DNA of 60,838 nucleotides from Vibrio xiamenensis (GCF_900100015.1 NZ_FNDD01000035.1:1-60838), one strand, 5' to 3'; shown: positions 1 through 9,106, counted from the first letter of the stretch. Notes: generated from the letters alone by a model not told the origin. Program-made: numbers and translations.

Positions 1-5
1 AATAG

Positions 6-96
6 TGGCGGAGAGATAGGGATTTGAACCCTAGATACGCTATTAACGTATGCCGGTTTTCAAGACCGGTGCTTTCAACCACTCAGCCATCTCTCC
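6..96 (-). tRNA. tRNA-Ser (anticodon UGA)
   Basis: Read on the minus strand this is a complete class II tRNA of 91 nt. The acceptor arms GGAGAGAT and ATCTCTCC pair, the T-loop has GGTTCAAATCC, and a long variable arm (ATACG...CGTAT) is typical of tRNA-Ser. The anticodon loop CTTGAAA gives anticodon UGA at + positions 60-62. The 3' CCA is encoded. It reads serine UCA codons. It stands alone in the visible part. Confidence 0.96.
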
Positions 97-108
97 GCAG
101 CGGGCACA

Positions 109-137
109 ATAATAGATTTTGGCATGTGGCTTGTAAA
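109..137 (-). promoter_or_regulatory. sigma70 promoter of tRNA-Ser
   Basis: On the minus strand a -35 box TTTACA (132-137) is followed by a 17-bp spacer and a -10 box TATTAT (109-114). Transcription would start about 10 nt before the tRNA 5' end. A G/C-rich stretch GTGCCCGC follows the -10 box, the kind of discriminator seen in stringently controlled stable-RNA promoters (known biology; control here is inferred). Confidence 0.75.
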
Positions 138-406
138 GCACTAAATACCCCTCTAATGTTCAACTGGCGATTAACTAAACAGTTGGATCTGAGAAAAAAT
201 TCGAAAAATTCGCCCTAAAATTTGGGTAATACCTCTAATTTCTCAAATTCTAATAAAACATTATTTTATTAGCAACATATTGAAATATATAATAAATATA
301 CGTTTCAGATAACGCATGTACGCCCGAAAAACATTGCACACAACTGTGAAGTACTTCAAAATTAATACATTACCGAAACTGGTTAAGACTATTTTCTGAG
401 GTTTGT
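138..406. other. AT-rich intergenic region before the MaoC gene
   Basis: No gene is seen here. The stretch is strongly AT-rich from about 190 to 300. A perfect inverted repeat, CTAATAAAA / TTTTATTAG with a 5-nt loop, lies at 250-272 and could be an operator or a weak hairpin. A possible -10 (TATAAT, near 284) lies in ATATATAATAAATA, but no convincing -35 was found. Confidence 0.4.
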
Positions 407-1096
407 ATGAAAGTTGCGGATCTTTTTAAACATCGTAATGAATCAAATTCCCGCCATCAATCTGAGTTGATGCAGTGGATGTCGCCTGCGATGCGCCAAT
501 ATTGGGACGAGTTCCTAAATAAGGCCAATCGCCGTGAACTATTTGATAAATTACGCGGTTTCCAACTTCCTGCGGTCAATGAAGATACAGTTCGTGAAGC
601 CAAACAACCTGAGCCGATCGTACTAAAACCTGAAGCGCAGAAAGTCTATCAAGAGTTGCAAATGCAGCTTGGCGAAGTCATCCATACCGGTGACTGGGTG
701 ATGGTTGACCAACAACGTATTAATCAATTTGGTCAAGTGACTGAAGACATGCAATGGATCCACACCGATCCTGAACGTGCTGAAGAAGAGTCGCCGTTTA
801 AAACCACGATCGCCCATGGCTTTTTGACTCTCGCTCTGTTGCCTAAATTGACCGATAGCGTGAATCCAGACAACGCATTGTTTCCGACTGCCAAAATGGT
901 GGTCAATATCGGCTTAAACCAAGTGCGCTTCCCTTACCCGGTGAAATCAGGCAGCCGTTTACGCGCAGTCAGCACACTATCTAAAGTGACGCCGATTAAA
1001 AAAGGCTTGGAAGTAGAACGTGAAATTCGCGTTGAAATTGAAGGCATTCGCCGCCCTGCCGCGGTAGTGGTTTCTGTGATTCAATTGCACTTTTAA
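407..1096 (+). CDS. MaoC-like (R)-specific enoyl-CoA hydratase family protein
   Basis: A 229-aa hot-dog-fold protein. The C-terminal two thirds carry the MaoC/hydratase-2 signature: a DMQWIHTDPERA segment, then SPFKTTIAHGFLTLALLP. Aspartate and histidine in these motifs form the family's catalytic dyad that hydrates trans-2-enoyl-CoA. The N-terminal 70 residues are a charged extension. In Vibrio such proteins are linked to fatty-acid or polyhydroxyalkanoate metabolism, but the real substrate is unknown. It is monocistronic, with a terminator at 1129-1155. Confidence 0.85.
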   Translation: MKVADLFKHRNESNSRHQSELMQWMSPAMRQYWDEFLNKANRRELFDKLRGFQLPAVNEDTVREAKQPEPIVLKPEAQKVYQELQMQLGEVIHTGDWVMVDQQRINQFGQVTEDMQWIHTDPERAEEESPFKTTIAHGFLTLALLPKLTDSVNPDNALFPTAKMVVNIGLNQVRFPYPVKSGSRLRAVSTLSKVTPIKKGLEVEREIRVEIEGIRRPAAVVVSVIQLHF

Positions 1097-1128
1097 GTTC
1101 CGTTTCGGACTGAATCCCTAACCAACAC

Positions 1129-1155
1129 AAAGAGAGCCTAATGGCTCTCTTTTTT
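1129..1155 (+). terminator. intrinsic terminator after the MaoC gene
   Basis: A hairpin AAAGAGAGCC / GGCTCTCTTT with a 4-nt loop is followed by T residues on the plus strand. It lies between convergent genes and may also stop the minus-strand gene ending at 1179. Confidence 0.85.
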
Positions 1156-1178
1156 GTACTTCACAGCTGCAAATGCGG

Positions 1179-2003
1179 CTATTTCTTCACTGCGATATAA
1201 CCGTATTCGGCGATCAGTTGTTTGGCTTTATCTGAGTGCAAATATTCAAGAAAAGCTTTTTCCTGATCGCCAATTTTGTCATCCAGATACAAAATCATAA
1301 ACGGTCTTGAAAGCTGATACTCGCCACTAGCAATGCTCTTATTACTTGGCGCCACCCCTTCAAAGCTCATCGCTTTTACTGAGCGGTCGACCGAACCCAT
1401 TGAAATAAACCCAATCGCTTGTTTGTTGTGATTGACCAAGGTTTTCACCATGCTGTTGCTATTCACCACCAAATTATTCGGGCTGATGTCAGAGACTTCA
1501 CGACCGTTAAGCACGCGAGTAAGCCCAAGCAAACTTTCAAAGCTGTAACGCGAACCTGAAGACGCTTCACGGGTTACGACCGCAATTTTCTGATCAGCGC
1601 CGCCAAGCTGCTTCCAGTTGGTGATTTTGCCTTTGTAGATGTCATACAGCTGTTCTCGACTGACATTGGTCACTTCATTGGCTTGGTTTACGACCACAGC
1701 TAAGCCGTCAAAGGCGATGTTAAAGGTGACCAAGTTGTCGCTCTCTTCACCTTCAGTCAGATAACGTGAACTCATACCAATATCGGCAACGCCTTTTTTC
1801 AACAGTGCAATCCCTGCTGTTGAACCAACGCCTTGTACTGCAACAAAACTGCCCGGATGCATCGCGTTATAATCTTCGGCTAACACATCCATCACACGTG
1901 ATACGGACGTTGAGCCAGATACGTTAATTTCCTCAGCCAATGCGACATGAGCTGAGGCGGTCAATGACCATAACGCCAAACCTGCGAGCGCTTTTCGCAA
2001 CAT
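1179..2003 (-). CDS. PstS-like periplasmic phosphate-binding protein
   Basis: A 274-aa exported protein of the PstS/PBP superfamily. The start at 2003 is chosen because GGAGA lies 5 nt upstream. The N-terminus is a Sec signal peptide (MLRKALAGLALW...AHVALA) cleaved before EEINVSG. Ligand-loop motifs are visible: SGSTSVSRV near the N-terminus and TREASSGSRYSFESL in the middle, matching the anion-binding serines of PstS. It binds inorganic phosphate in the periplasm (family knowledge). No pstCAB genes are adjacent, so it may act with a distant transporter or as a sensor. It is divergent from the DUF3024 gene. Confidence 0.87.
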   Translation of the reverse strand: MLRKALAGLALWSLTASAHVALAEEINVSGSTSVSRVMDVLAEDYNAMHPGSFVAVQGVGSTAGIALLKKGVADIGMSSRYLTEGEESDNLVTFNIAFDGLAVVVNQANEVTNVSREQLYDIYKGKITNWKQLGGADQKIAVVTREASSGSRYSFESLLGLTRVLNGREVSDISPNNLVVNSNSMVKTLVNHNKQAIGFISMGSVDRSVKAMSFEGVAPSNKSIASGEYQLSRPFMILYLDDKIGDQEKAFLEYLHSDKAKQLIAEYGYIAVKK

Positions 2004-2148
2004 AAAAATCTCCAAACTGTGTATTAATAGGTCTTTGTGCTTGGCGCTCATCTTATGTCGCTTAGATGACAATTTTGTGAAATATGAGACATAACATAAC
2101 CGCCATACTTCCTAAAATAATAGATCGCAGCGCAGATAAGGTGGTCAA

Positions 2149-2484
2149 ATGGAGTTGGTCAATTTGTGGCAAAAACAGTTAGAGCAGCGAGCGCGGCTTA
2201 CTTGTCAGCAGCGTAATCAAGGCGTGTGTGTTGAGCATGGCAAAGCCAGTTTTGAAGTGATTGAAAATGGCGTCACCTTTATCAAACAGCACTATTTGCT
2301 GGATTCAAATCACTGCAGTTATTCAAGCCCGGTGGCGAAAGTCACCTGGAGCAATGACCATCAGAAGTGGCAGTTTGATATCGCCGAGCCCAATTGGCAC
2401 CCTTACCCTAACCTCGATATCAGCGCCGACTTACTTACCATCATGAATGAAATCGCCAAAGATCCACATGCCTTAATTTGGTAA
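2149..2484 (+). CDS. DUF3024 family protein
   Basis: A 111-aa soluble protein with the DUF3024 layout: an N-terminal helix with an arginine-rich segment, a central FEVIENGVTFIKQHYLLD strand pair, and a tryptophan-rich end (KWQFDIAEPNWHPYPNLD). AAGGTGG sits 4 nt before the ATG. The family is common in Vibrio and has no known function. It shares a 145-bp divergent promoter region with the PstS-like gene. Confidence 0.75.
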   Translation: MELVNLWQKQLEQRARLTCQQRNQGVCVEHGKASFEVIENGVTFIKQHYLLDSNHCSYSSPVAKVTWSNDHQKWQFDIAEPNWHPYPNLDISADLLTIMNEIAKDPHALIW

Positions 2485-2529
2485 GTCGAGAGTTGTGAAT
2501 CAAAACCACCCTTCATTCGATTCGATAGA

Positions 2530-2564
2530 TATAAAAAAAGCGCGAATGTCACCACTCGCGCTTT
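2530..2564 (-). terminator. rnb terminator
   Basis: On the minus strand the stem AAAGCGCGA / TCGCGCTTT (2537-2564, 10-nt loop) is followed by a run of seven Ts. It lies 35 bp past the rnb stop codon. Confidence 0.85.
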
Positions 2565-2598
2565 CTAATATACTCGCGTTTTCTAAAATAAATTAAGC

Positions 2599-4635
2599 TT
2601 ACTTCGCTTCAGCTTGTTGGCTAGCCTGAGGTTGTTCACCTTCAGCCGCTTCAGCTTCTGGCGCTGGCGCGTCTGCGAAAACTTGAGTCGGTTTGGCCAA
2701 TAAACTGCGGTTTTCTTGGTTCACTTCTGCCAGTACCACTTCCAGCGTATCACCCAGACGATACAGCACTTCTTTATCAAGAATCACCTGACCGTTATCG
2801 CCATCGCATTGTAAGCGCTCTTTATTGGCCAGAATCATCGAACCAGGAATAAAGGCAGCGGCGCCATTTTCCATCAAACGTACGCGCATACCGGCACGGT
2901 TGATATCAAAGATTTCAGCAGTATAAGTGGTGCCTTTTTCTGGCTCTTGCTCCAGAGTACGTGCATATAGCCAATCCGCCACATTGCGCTCGGCAATTTT
3001 GTGGTGTTTACGATGCAATGCTAACTCTTCACCCACGGTTTCATCCGCAGTTTGCACCGGCTCTTTACCCAAAATATGAGCTTTCAGCATGCGGTGGTTA
3101 ATCATATCGCCGTATTTACGAATCGGTGATGTCCAAGTCGCGTAGATATCAAGCCCCATCGCATAGTGTGGCAACGGCTGGTTACCAATTTCACTGTACG
3201 CTTGGAACTTGCGAATGCGGTTATCAAGGTATGATGTATCTTGTTCACCCAACCAGCGGCGCAGCTTGGCAAAACCTTCAAGCGTTGCGATCGAATCTGC
3301 ATCAAAGCTTTCACTGCCTTCTGGGTTCACTAAGGTGACCACGTCTTCGATTTTTTCAGCTTTAAAGCCTGAGTGGGTATTAAATACGCCGTGACCAAAA
3401 GCGTCTCGCAAAGTGCGGCCAGCACAAATGTTGGCTGTGATCATCGCTTCTTCAACCAAGCGGTTGGCGCTGCGGCGCATTTCAGCGTGAATCGCCACCA
3501 CATCGTTATCTTCGCTTAGTTCAAAGCGGTAATCCGGGCGGTCTGGGAAAACCACTGCGTGAGTTTGGCGCCAATTGGCACGCGCCAACGAGAAATCGTA
3601 CAAGTCGCGAACAATCGCGGCAATCTCATCATTAGGTTGCCACTGCGCACTTTCACCGTTTTCGATAAAATCAGACACGTGATCGTAGACCAAACGGGCA
3701 TGAGACTGAATATTAGCGGCAAAAAACTTAATGTCATCGCCAATCACACCATCTTTATCAACAGTTACGGTGCAACAAAGTGCTGGACGAACTTCGCCTT
3801 CGTGCAGTGAACACAACTCATCAGCGAGGTCACGTGGCAACATAGGAATGTTGCGACCCGGCATATAGATGGTAAAGCCGCGCTCGCGAGCGACTTTGTC
3901 CATGTCATCTTCTGGCGTGATGTAAGCCGTTGGATCAGCAATCGCGATGGTCAATTCAAAATCGCCATTAGCGGTTTTCTTGGCGTACAGCGCATCGTCC
4001 ATATCTTTGGTCGACTCGCCATCAATGGTGACAAATGGCACGTGAGTCATGTCGACACGTTGTAGCGCTTCGTCATCTTTGATTTGCCAGTTATCAATGC
4101 CTTCTGGTTCTTTGTTTGGAAGATCGTTTTGTGCCAAGGTCACCCACCACGGTGCGATTTTGTCGTTCGCATCGGTGATTTTCTCAGTAATTTCAACAAA
4201 AAAGCCGTTATCGCCTTTTAATGGGTGACGAATCAAACGCGCCACTACCCAATCGCCTTCGGCAAAGTCATCACTCTTAAGGCCTTTTTTGACTTTGGCT
4301 TTAAGCGATTGCTTCTTCAGTTGCGGATGATCAGGCGCGACATTGAGCTTACCTTTAAACAGTTTAACGCGGCCGATAAAACGCTCTAAAGATGGCTCAA
4401 GCAACTCCTGTGGCTCAGCAACTTCACGTTCCTTTTCGGTTCTGATGATCGCCATGACTTTGTCACCATGAAGACATTTCTTCATATATGGTGGTGGTAC
4501 AAAGAAACTGGTTTTGCTGTCAACTTCTAGGAAACCAAAGCCTTTATCGGTGGCTTTGATGGTGCCTTCTTTTTTCGGCAAGTTTTCTTGAATTTGTTGC
4601 TTCAACTGAGCGAGTAATGGGTTATCTTGAAACAT
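2599..4635 (-). CDS. rnb: exoribonuclease II
   Basis: A 678-aa 3'-to-5' exoribonuclease that degrades single-stranded RNA and mRNA fragments. The start MFQDNPLLAQLK matches the known E. coli N-terminus. Two cold-shock domains occupy roughly residues 20-150. The RNB catalytic domain has the magnesium-binding motif TIDGESTKDMDDA (residues 203-215; aspartates 205, 211, 213, 214). An S1 domain near the C-terminus contains TYTAEIFDINRAGMRVRL. The C-terminal tail is about 30 residues longer than in E. coli (644 aa) and rich in Ala, Glu and Gln, which is probably disordered. The gene is monocistronic. Confidence 0.96.
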   Translation of the reverse strand: MFQDNPLLAQLKQQIQENLPKKEGTIKATDKGFGFLEVDSKTSFFVPPPYMKKCLHGDKVMAIIRTEKEREVAEPQELLEPSLERFIGRVKLFKGKLNVAPDHPQLKKQSLKAKVKKGLKSDDFAEGDWVVARLIRHPLKGDNGFFVEITEKITDANDKIAPWWVTLAQNDLPNKEPEGIDNWQIKDDEALQRVDMTHVPFVTIDGESTKDMDDALYAKKTANGDFELTIAIADPTAYITPEDDMDKVARERGFTIYMPGRNIPMLPRDLADELCSLHEGEVRPALCCTVTVDKDGVIGDDIKFFAANIQSHARLVYDHVSDFIENGESAQWQPNDEIAAIVRDLYDFSLARANWRQTHAVVFPDRPDYRFELSEDNDVVAIHAEMRRSANRLVEEAMITANICAGRTLRDAFGHGVFNTHSGFKAEKIEDVVTLVNPEGSESFDADSIATLEGFAKLRRWLGEQDTSYLDNRIRKFQAYSEIGNQPLPHYAMGLDIYATWTSPIRKYGDMINHRMLKAHILGKEPVQTADETVGEELALHRKHHKIAERNVADWLYARTLEQEPEKGTTYTAEIFDINRAGMRVRLMENGAAAFIPGSMILANKERLQCDGDNGQVILDKEVLYRLGDTLEVVLAEVNQENRSLLAKPTQVFADAPAPEAEAAEGEQPQASQQAEAK

Positions 4636-5003
4636 CTTTACTATTCTATTGGACACAATTGGGCACACTATAACATTGCACAGTCGGATTACTAACAAAA
4701 AGCCGGGAATAATGAGGCATTGTGGTTTTGGTCTGAAAAGCAGTTATTGGTGTAAAAACCATCATTTATGGTGTGAATATGTTCAGTTTTATAAAATTAG
4801 GGAAATTTTTGTGATGAAATTCAATTTTTCCTAGCTTTTTTTATGCATTTAAGGAATAATCCGCCTCCCTTAGATGTCCCAAACAGCTTAACGCGATTTA
4901 ACACTTGTCCGCGACTGACCTACACGGAAGCAACTTCTGGATTGGTATTGGAATTGGTAGAGCTCCTGGGACCTGTAATTTGAACTATGTAAGTAGGATC
5001 CCA
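4636..5003. other. divergent leader region between rnb and deaD
   Basis: 368 bp without a convincing gene. It must hold the promoters of rnb (minus) and deaD (plus). The deaD leader continues in frame from a TTG at 4905, but the conserved protein starts at 5004, so I read 4905-5003 as untranslated leader. A hairpin that could cover the deaD ribosome binding site is listed separately. Confidence 0.5.
4967..5003 (+). promoter_or_regulatory. candidate SD-sequestering hairpin in the deaD leader
   Basis: TGGGACCT (4967-4974) can pair with AGGATCCCA (4995-5003) with one bulged A. This would bury the Shine-Dalgarno AGGA, which lies just before the deaD ATG. The loop is 20 nt. Such a stem could make translation sensitive to temperature or to helicase activity. 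It is seen in the sequence; the function is inferred. Confidence 0.45.
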
Positions 5004-6866
5004 ATGCAAGATTCTGTAATCCAGTTCAGTGAATTAGCACTGAACGACTCTGTTTTATCTGCTCTAAACTCAATGGGCTTTGTATCACCAACTCCTATCC
5101 AAGCTGCAGCGATTCCGCTTCTTCTTGAAGGCCGTGATGCTCTGGGTAAAGCGCAAACTGGTACTGGTAAAACAGCCGCATTTTCACTGCCACTATTGAA
5201 CAAGGTTGACCTTGCTCAACACAAACCGCAAGCCATTGTTATGGCACCAACTCGTGAGTTGGCGATTCAGGTTGCTGCGGAAGTGAAAAACCTTGGTCAG
5301 AACATTAAAGGCTTAAAAGTTTTAGAGATCTACGGTGGTGCATCTATCGTTGATCAAATGCGCGCGCTAAAAAATGGTGCTCACATCGTTGTGGGTACAC
5401 CTGGTCGTGTAAAAGACCTGATCTCTCGTGAACGTCTACACCTAGACGAATGCCACACTTTCGTGCTTGATGAAGCAGACGAAATGTTAAAAATGGGCTT
5501 CGTTGACGACGTCACTTGGATCATGGAACAAGCGCCAGAAAGCGCACAGCGTGTTCTTTTCTCTGCGACCATGCCTCCTATGGTAAAAACTATTGTCGAC
5601 CGCTTCCTGCGCGACCCAGCACGTGTAGACGTAGCTGGTCAAAACCACACCGTAGAAAAAGTTGAGCAACAATTCTGGGTTGTGAAAGGCGTAGAGAAAG
5701 ACGAAGCGATGGCTCGTCTACTTGAAACCGAAGAGACAGACGCATCTATCGTGTTCGTACGTACTCGTCAAGACACTGAGCGTTTGGCGGACTGGCTATC
5801 AGCGCGCGGCTTTAAAGCAGCAGCGCTACACGGCGACATCCCTCAATCACTACGTGAACGCACTGTTGATCACATCAAACAAGGTGTTATCGATATTTTG
5901 GTCGCGACTGACGTTGTTGCACGTGGTCTTGATGTGCCGCGTATCACTCACGTATTTAACTACGACATTCCATTTGATGTGGAATCTTACATCCACCGTA
6001 TCGGCCGTACTGGTCGTGCAGGACGTAAAGGTAAAGCGATTCTGTTGGTTCGTACTAACCAAATTCGCATGCTACGCACGATTGAGCGCGTGACTAAATC
6101 ATCAATGGAAGAGATCCAACTTCCTCACCGCGACAAAGTGGCTGAGTCTCGTCTAGTAAAACTTGGCGCTGAGTTGGAAGCTGAAAAAGAACATAAATCG
6201 CTCGAGAAATTCGAAGAGCTTGTAGCAAAACTGCAAGAGTCTCTTGAGCTAGATACCACGACACTTGCGGCGATTTTACTTAAACGCCAACAAGGAAAAC
6301 GTCCACTGTTCTACGTTGGCGATGATCCAATGGTTGCGGCTGTTGAGCGTGACAAACAACGTCGTAAAGAGCGCCGCGAAGGTGGTGGTCGTGAAGGCGG
6401 TCGTCGTGAATTCAACAACCAAGATTGGGATACTTACCAATTACAAGTTGGCCGCGAGCAAGGCGTTCAAGTTAAAGATATCGTTGGCGCTCTAGCGAAC
6501 GAACTTGGCTTGACTAAAGGTTCTATCGGCGCAATCAAACTTGATCGTGCAGAGACTTACGTTCAGTTGCCAAAAGCAATGTCTTCAGCGGTAGCGAGCA
6601 AACTACGTAAACTGCGCATTCGTCAAAAAGACGCCGGTGCGGTTGTGGTTGAATACAACGACTTCCAAACTCGTGGTCGCCGTGAAGGTGGTCGTGACGG
6701 TGGTGGTCGTCGTGATTCATTCCGTGGTAACGGCGGTAATCGTGACGGTAACTTCCGTGGTAAACGCTCTGGTGGCGAACGTCGTTTTGACCGTAACCGC
6801 GGTGGCGATTCACGCGGTAACTTCCGCGGCGAACGTGGTCACAGTACACGTCGTAACGAAGATTAA
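5004..6866 (+). CDS. deaD: cold-shock DEAD-box RNA helicase
   Basis: A 620-aa ATP-dependent RNA helicase (DeaD/CsdA) that unwinds mRNA and assists ribosome assembly in the cold. The start MQDSVIQFSEL is chosen by homology. Motifs in order: Q-motif SPTPIQ (28-33), Walker A AQTGTGKT (50-57), PTREL, GTPGR, DEAD (156-159), SAT (187-189), ARGLD and HRIGRTGRAG. A DbpA-type RNA-binding domain follows (KDIVGALANELGL...). The C-terminal 80 residues are Arg/Gly-rich (GGRDGGGRRD repeats) and bind RNA non-specifically. The leader is long, as in E. coli deaD. Confidence 0.97.
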   Translation: MQDSVIQFSELALNDSVLSALNSMGFVSPTPIQAAAIPLLLEGRDALGKAQTGTGKTAAFSLPLLNKVDLAQHKPQAIVMAPTRELAIQVAAEVKNLGQNIKGLKVLEIYGGASIVDQMRALKNGAHIVVGTPGRVKDLISRERLHLDECHTFVLDEADEMLKMGFVDDVTWIMEQAPESAQRVLFSATMPPMVKTIVDRFLRDPARVDVAGQNHTVEKVEQQFWVVKGVEKDEAMARLLETEETDASIVFVRTRQDTERLADWLSARGFKAAALHGDIPQSLRERTVDHIKQGVIDILVATDVVARGLDVPRITHVFNYDIPFDVESYIHRIGRTGRAGRKGKAILLVRTNQIRMLRTIERVTKSSMEEIQLPHRDKVAESRLVKLGAELEAEKEHKSLEKFEELVAKLQESLELDTTTLAAILLKRQQGKRPLFYVGDDPMVAAVERDKQRRKERREGGGREGGRREFNNQDWDTYQLQVGREQGVQVKDIVGALANELGLTKGSIGAIKLDRAETYVQLPKAMSSAVASKLRKLRIRQKDAGAVVVEYNDFQTRGRREGGRDGGGRRDSFRGNGGNRDGNFRGKRSGGERRFDRNRGGDSRGNFRGERGHSTRRNED

Positions 6867-6910
6867 TACTTCGCTTTAGCAACGACTCTGTTGCTTTAGT
6901 AAAGATCATA

Positions 6911-6938
6911 AAAAAACCCCGCAATGCGGGGTTTTTTA
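6911..6938 (+). terminator. bidirectional terminator after deaD
   Basis: Stem AAAACCCCGC / GCGGGGTTTT with a 3-nt loop, flanked by A-runs on the left and T-runs on the right. It serves deaD on the plus strand and probably the convergent MFS gene on the minus strand. Confidence 0.92.
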
Positions 6939-6957
6939 TTGGCTGCGATTTATTAAC

Positions 6958-8151
6958 TTAAACCGAAGCGCGACGAATACCAGCCCATTTTGTGCGCTGC
7001 AAATGAATAAATACAAACAGCAAACTGATCGCAACTAACATCGGAATCAGACACACCATCAAGGCAAATTTATAACCAAAATACTGCGACACAACGCCCA
7101 TGGTGCTAGTCCCGACCATAGTGCCTACCAGCATCGAGTTGGTATAAAACGCCGAAACTTTACCTACGATGCTCGGCGCGTTGTCTTGCATCAAGCTCAC
7201 CCCTAAGCCGACAAAAATGCCAAAGAAAGTACCGTTTAAAATCTGTAACAAAAACAACCCAGCGATACTGTCGACCATTTGCAAGCCGCCGTAAAACAGC
7301 AGTGCGAGAAAAAAGCCTAGCATCACGACTTTCTCTTTGCCAAATGATTCAGACCAACGCGCCGCCAGCAGCATCACCGGAATTTCGATCGCCGCAGTGA
7401 TACCAAGTAAAATCCCCGGCAGCGACTTTGACCAAGCCATTTGCTGAGTTAAATACAGCGGCATCGCGCTGACGTACGTGCTGTTCGCCATATTGGCGCA
7501 AAAGGTCACCGCGCCCAGTAGCCAAACCGCAGCAGGCACGTCTTTGAGGCTTAATCCTTTGCCGGTGTTCGCGGGTTTCTGCGCCTTAGATTCGTCAAGA
7601 GCGTAAACAGAGAGCACCAACACCACCAGCGCCACCGCTGCCGATAAATAAAATGTCCCTTTAAAGCCAAATTGATCGATGGCCAAAAACGCAATCGGCG
7701 GCCCTAAGATCCATAGTAATGACACCGAGGAGCGCATTTGCGAGTTTAAACGCGTACTATTTTGGCCGCTGGCTTCCGCGTAGCGACGAATCATCCCCAA
7801 AATCAGTGGAATTGATGACGAGCCAAACGACATCAAGCACACACCAATCAGCAGCGCATGCCAAAATTCACTGGCGATAGAAAAACAGCTCGCGGCCAGA
7901 AACAGCGCGCCAATCGAAAATAGAAACAACCGTTTGGCGGACAAGCCTCTGTCGGTCAAACCGCCTAAGGTTTGACTTACCACTATCGTCGCCAGCGCGG
8001 TCGACGTGGTATATACACCGATCAAGCTGGGTTTAGCCCCCAAACCGTCGACCAAAAAAAGACTCATGATCGGTAAAATAAAAGAGAAAGAGAGAGCGGC
8101 CAGCCCATTAATTAAAAAATAAGCTCCGGTTTGACCACGAAAAAATTGCAA
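6958..8151 (-). CDS. MFS transporter, SetA/SetB-type sugar efflux family
   Basis: A 397-aa inner-membrane protein with about 12 hydrophobic segments. The motif GGLTDRGLSAKRLFL after helix 2 is the MFS loop. Layout and local similarity (WILGPPIAFLA, ITAAIEIPVMLLAARW) resemble E. coli SetA/SetB sugar efflux pumps. The given start is a TTG at 8151. A perfect AGGAGG (8166-8171) lies too far upstream for it but 5 nt from an in-frame ATT at 8158-8160, which would add MKA to the N-terminus. Substrate unknown. Confidence 0.85.
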   Translation of the reverse strand: MQFFRGQTGAYFLINGLAALSFSFILPIMSLFLVDGLGAKPSLIGVYTTSTALATIVVSQTLGGLTDRGLSAKRLFLFSIGALFLAASCFSIASEFWHALLIGVCLMSFGSSSIPLILGMIRRYAEASGQNSTRLNSQMRSSVSLLWILGPPIAFLAIDQFGFKGTFYLSAAVALVVLVLSVYALDESKAQKPANTGKGLSLKDVPAAVWLLGAVTFCANMANSTYVSAMPLYLTQQMAWSKSLPGILLGITAAIEIPVMLLAARWSESFGKEKVVMLGFFLALLFYGGLQMVDSIAGLFLLQILNGTFFGIFVGLGVSLMQDNAPSIVGKVSAFYTNSMLVGTMVGTSTMGVVSQYFGYKFALMVCLIPMLVAISLLFVFIHLQRTKWAGIRRASV

Positions 8152-8282
8152 CGCTTTAATATTCGCCTCCTGGCAGCGCCTTACGACATCAATTCAAAAA
8201 AACCATCGATTGGGAAAGATCGACTCAATATTAATCACTAGATTCAGCGCTCATCGACCCCATCACCAAACAGGTCAACACC

Positions 8283-8396
8283 ATGAAAGCGAAAGGTTAC
8301 TTGAAACCCAAAGGCTACTTGAAACAGAAAAGCTACTCAGTGCCAAATGAAAGTAATGTGGGAGCGCTGCTTAATCGAATATACGCCCAAGCATAA
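8283..8396 (+). other. 37-codon ORF with an internal repeat, doubtful
   Basis: An ATG-TAA reading frame on the plus strand encodes a basic 37-aa peptide. It contains a tandem 18-bp duplication that gives KGYLKPKGYLKQKSY. No good ribosome binding site precedes it. It lies between two minus-strand genes, opposite to its surroundings. It could be a small gene or just repeated non-coding DNA; I cannot tell. Confidence 0.2.
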
Positions 8397-8415
8397 CCAT
8401 CAGCAATATCAAAAC

Positions 8416-8934
8416 TTAATCGAAATAAACTCGCTTAATGTATTCGATGCAATCCACGGCTTGACCTTGTACATCGGCATGATTACGAAGCAAGCCGACC
8501 TCTTCAAAGCCTGATTTTTCCAGCACTCTCCTTGAGCCAGGATTGTCGACGGAGGCCAATGCGTAAAAGGTATGTACTGCGTAATCACGCTGGGCGAGTT
8601 CCAAGACCGCTTGGGTGGCAAAACTCGCGACACCCTGACGAGTGTGCTGTTCACCAATTCGGTAGCCAAGCGTGGCCTCACCAATATTGGTATTGATTTC
8701 GCTAAGATTGATTCGACCGATAATGGTATCGCCAGATAGAATAAGCATGGGGAGCATACGCCCCGCCCGGTACTCACGCAGAAAAAACGCGATTTGATTA
8801 CGAACACCACGTTTTGAATAGAAACTCGCCTCTCGCGGTGGGATATTTAGCTCAAACCAAGCTTGGTTGTGTTTTTCAAATGCCAATAACGCGTCTGCAT
8901 CTGAGTCGTTTAGTAATTTTAAATGCCAGCTCAT
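8416..8934 (-). CDS. GNAT N-acetyltransferase, RimJ/RimL-like
   Basis: 172 aa, Acetyltransf_3 type. The acetyl-CoA loop is seen in HTRQGVASFATQAV, followed by YALASVDNPGSRRVLEKSGF, the typical motif B of RimJ-like enzymes. It transfers an acetyl group from acetyl-CoA to an amine of a protein N-terminus or small molecule; substrate unknown. The ATG at 8934 is preferred over the GTG at 8937 because GGAA lies 5 nt upstream. First member of the long minus-strand run. Confidence 0.88.
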   Translation of the reverse strand: MSWHLKLLNDSDADALLAFEKHNQAWFELNIPPREASFYSKRGVRNQIAFFLREYRAGRMLPMLILSGDTIIGRINLSEINTNIGEATLGYRIGEQHTRQGVASFATQAVLELAQRDYAVHTFYALASVDNPGSRRVLEKSGFEEVGLLRNHADVQGQAVDCIEYIKRVYFD

Positions 8935-9004
8935 CACGATTCCGTTGCAGATTACCTCAGCTATTTCGCCATTTAATGTTGAAAGGATAAGCGCCGAAAT
9001 AGCA

Positions 9005-9030
9005 AAAGGAAGCGGCTCGCCACTTCCTTT
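9005..9030 (-). terminator. possible terminator of the PfpI-family gene
   Basis: Stem AAAGGAAG / CTTCCTTT with a 10-nt loop, followed on the minus strand by TTTTGCTATTT. It lies about 75 bp past the stop codon of the DJ-1/PfpI gene. Confidence 0.45.
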
Positions 9031-9106
9031 GTCATGTTATACGGTAATCTTAGAGCTTTGCGAGCACGGCGTCAGGTAAAATTCGCGGTTATCGAGCATT
9101 TTCTTT

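Noticed and set aside
6535..6924. Histidine/arginine-rich frame opposite the end of deaD
   Set aside because: It is the reverse of the Arg/Gly repeat of deaD and has no ribosome binding site.
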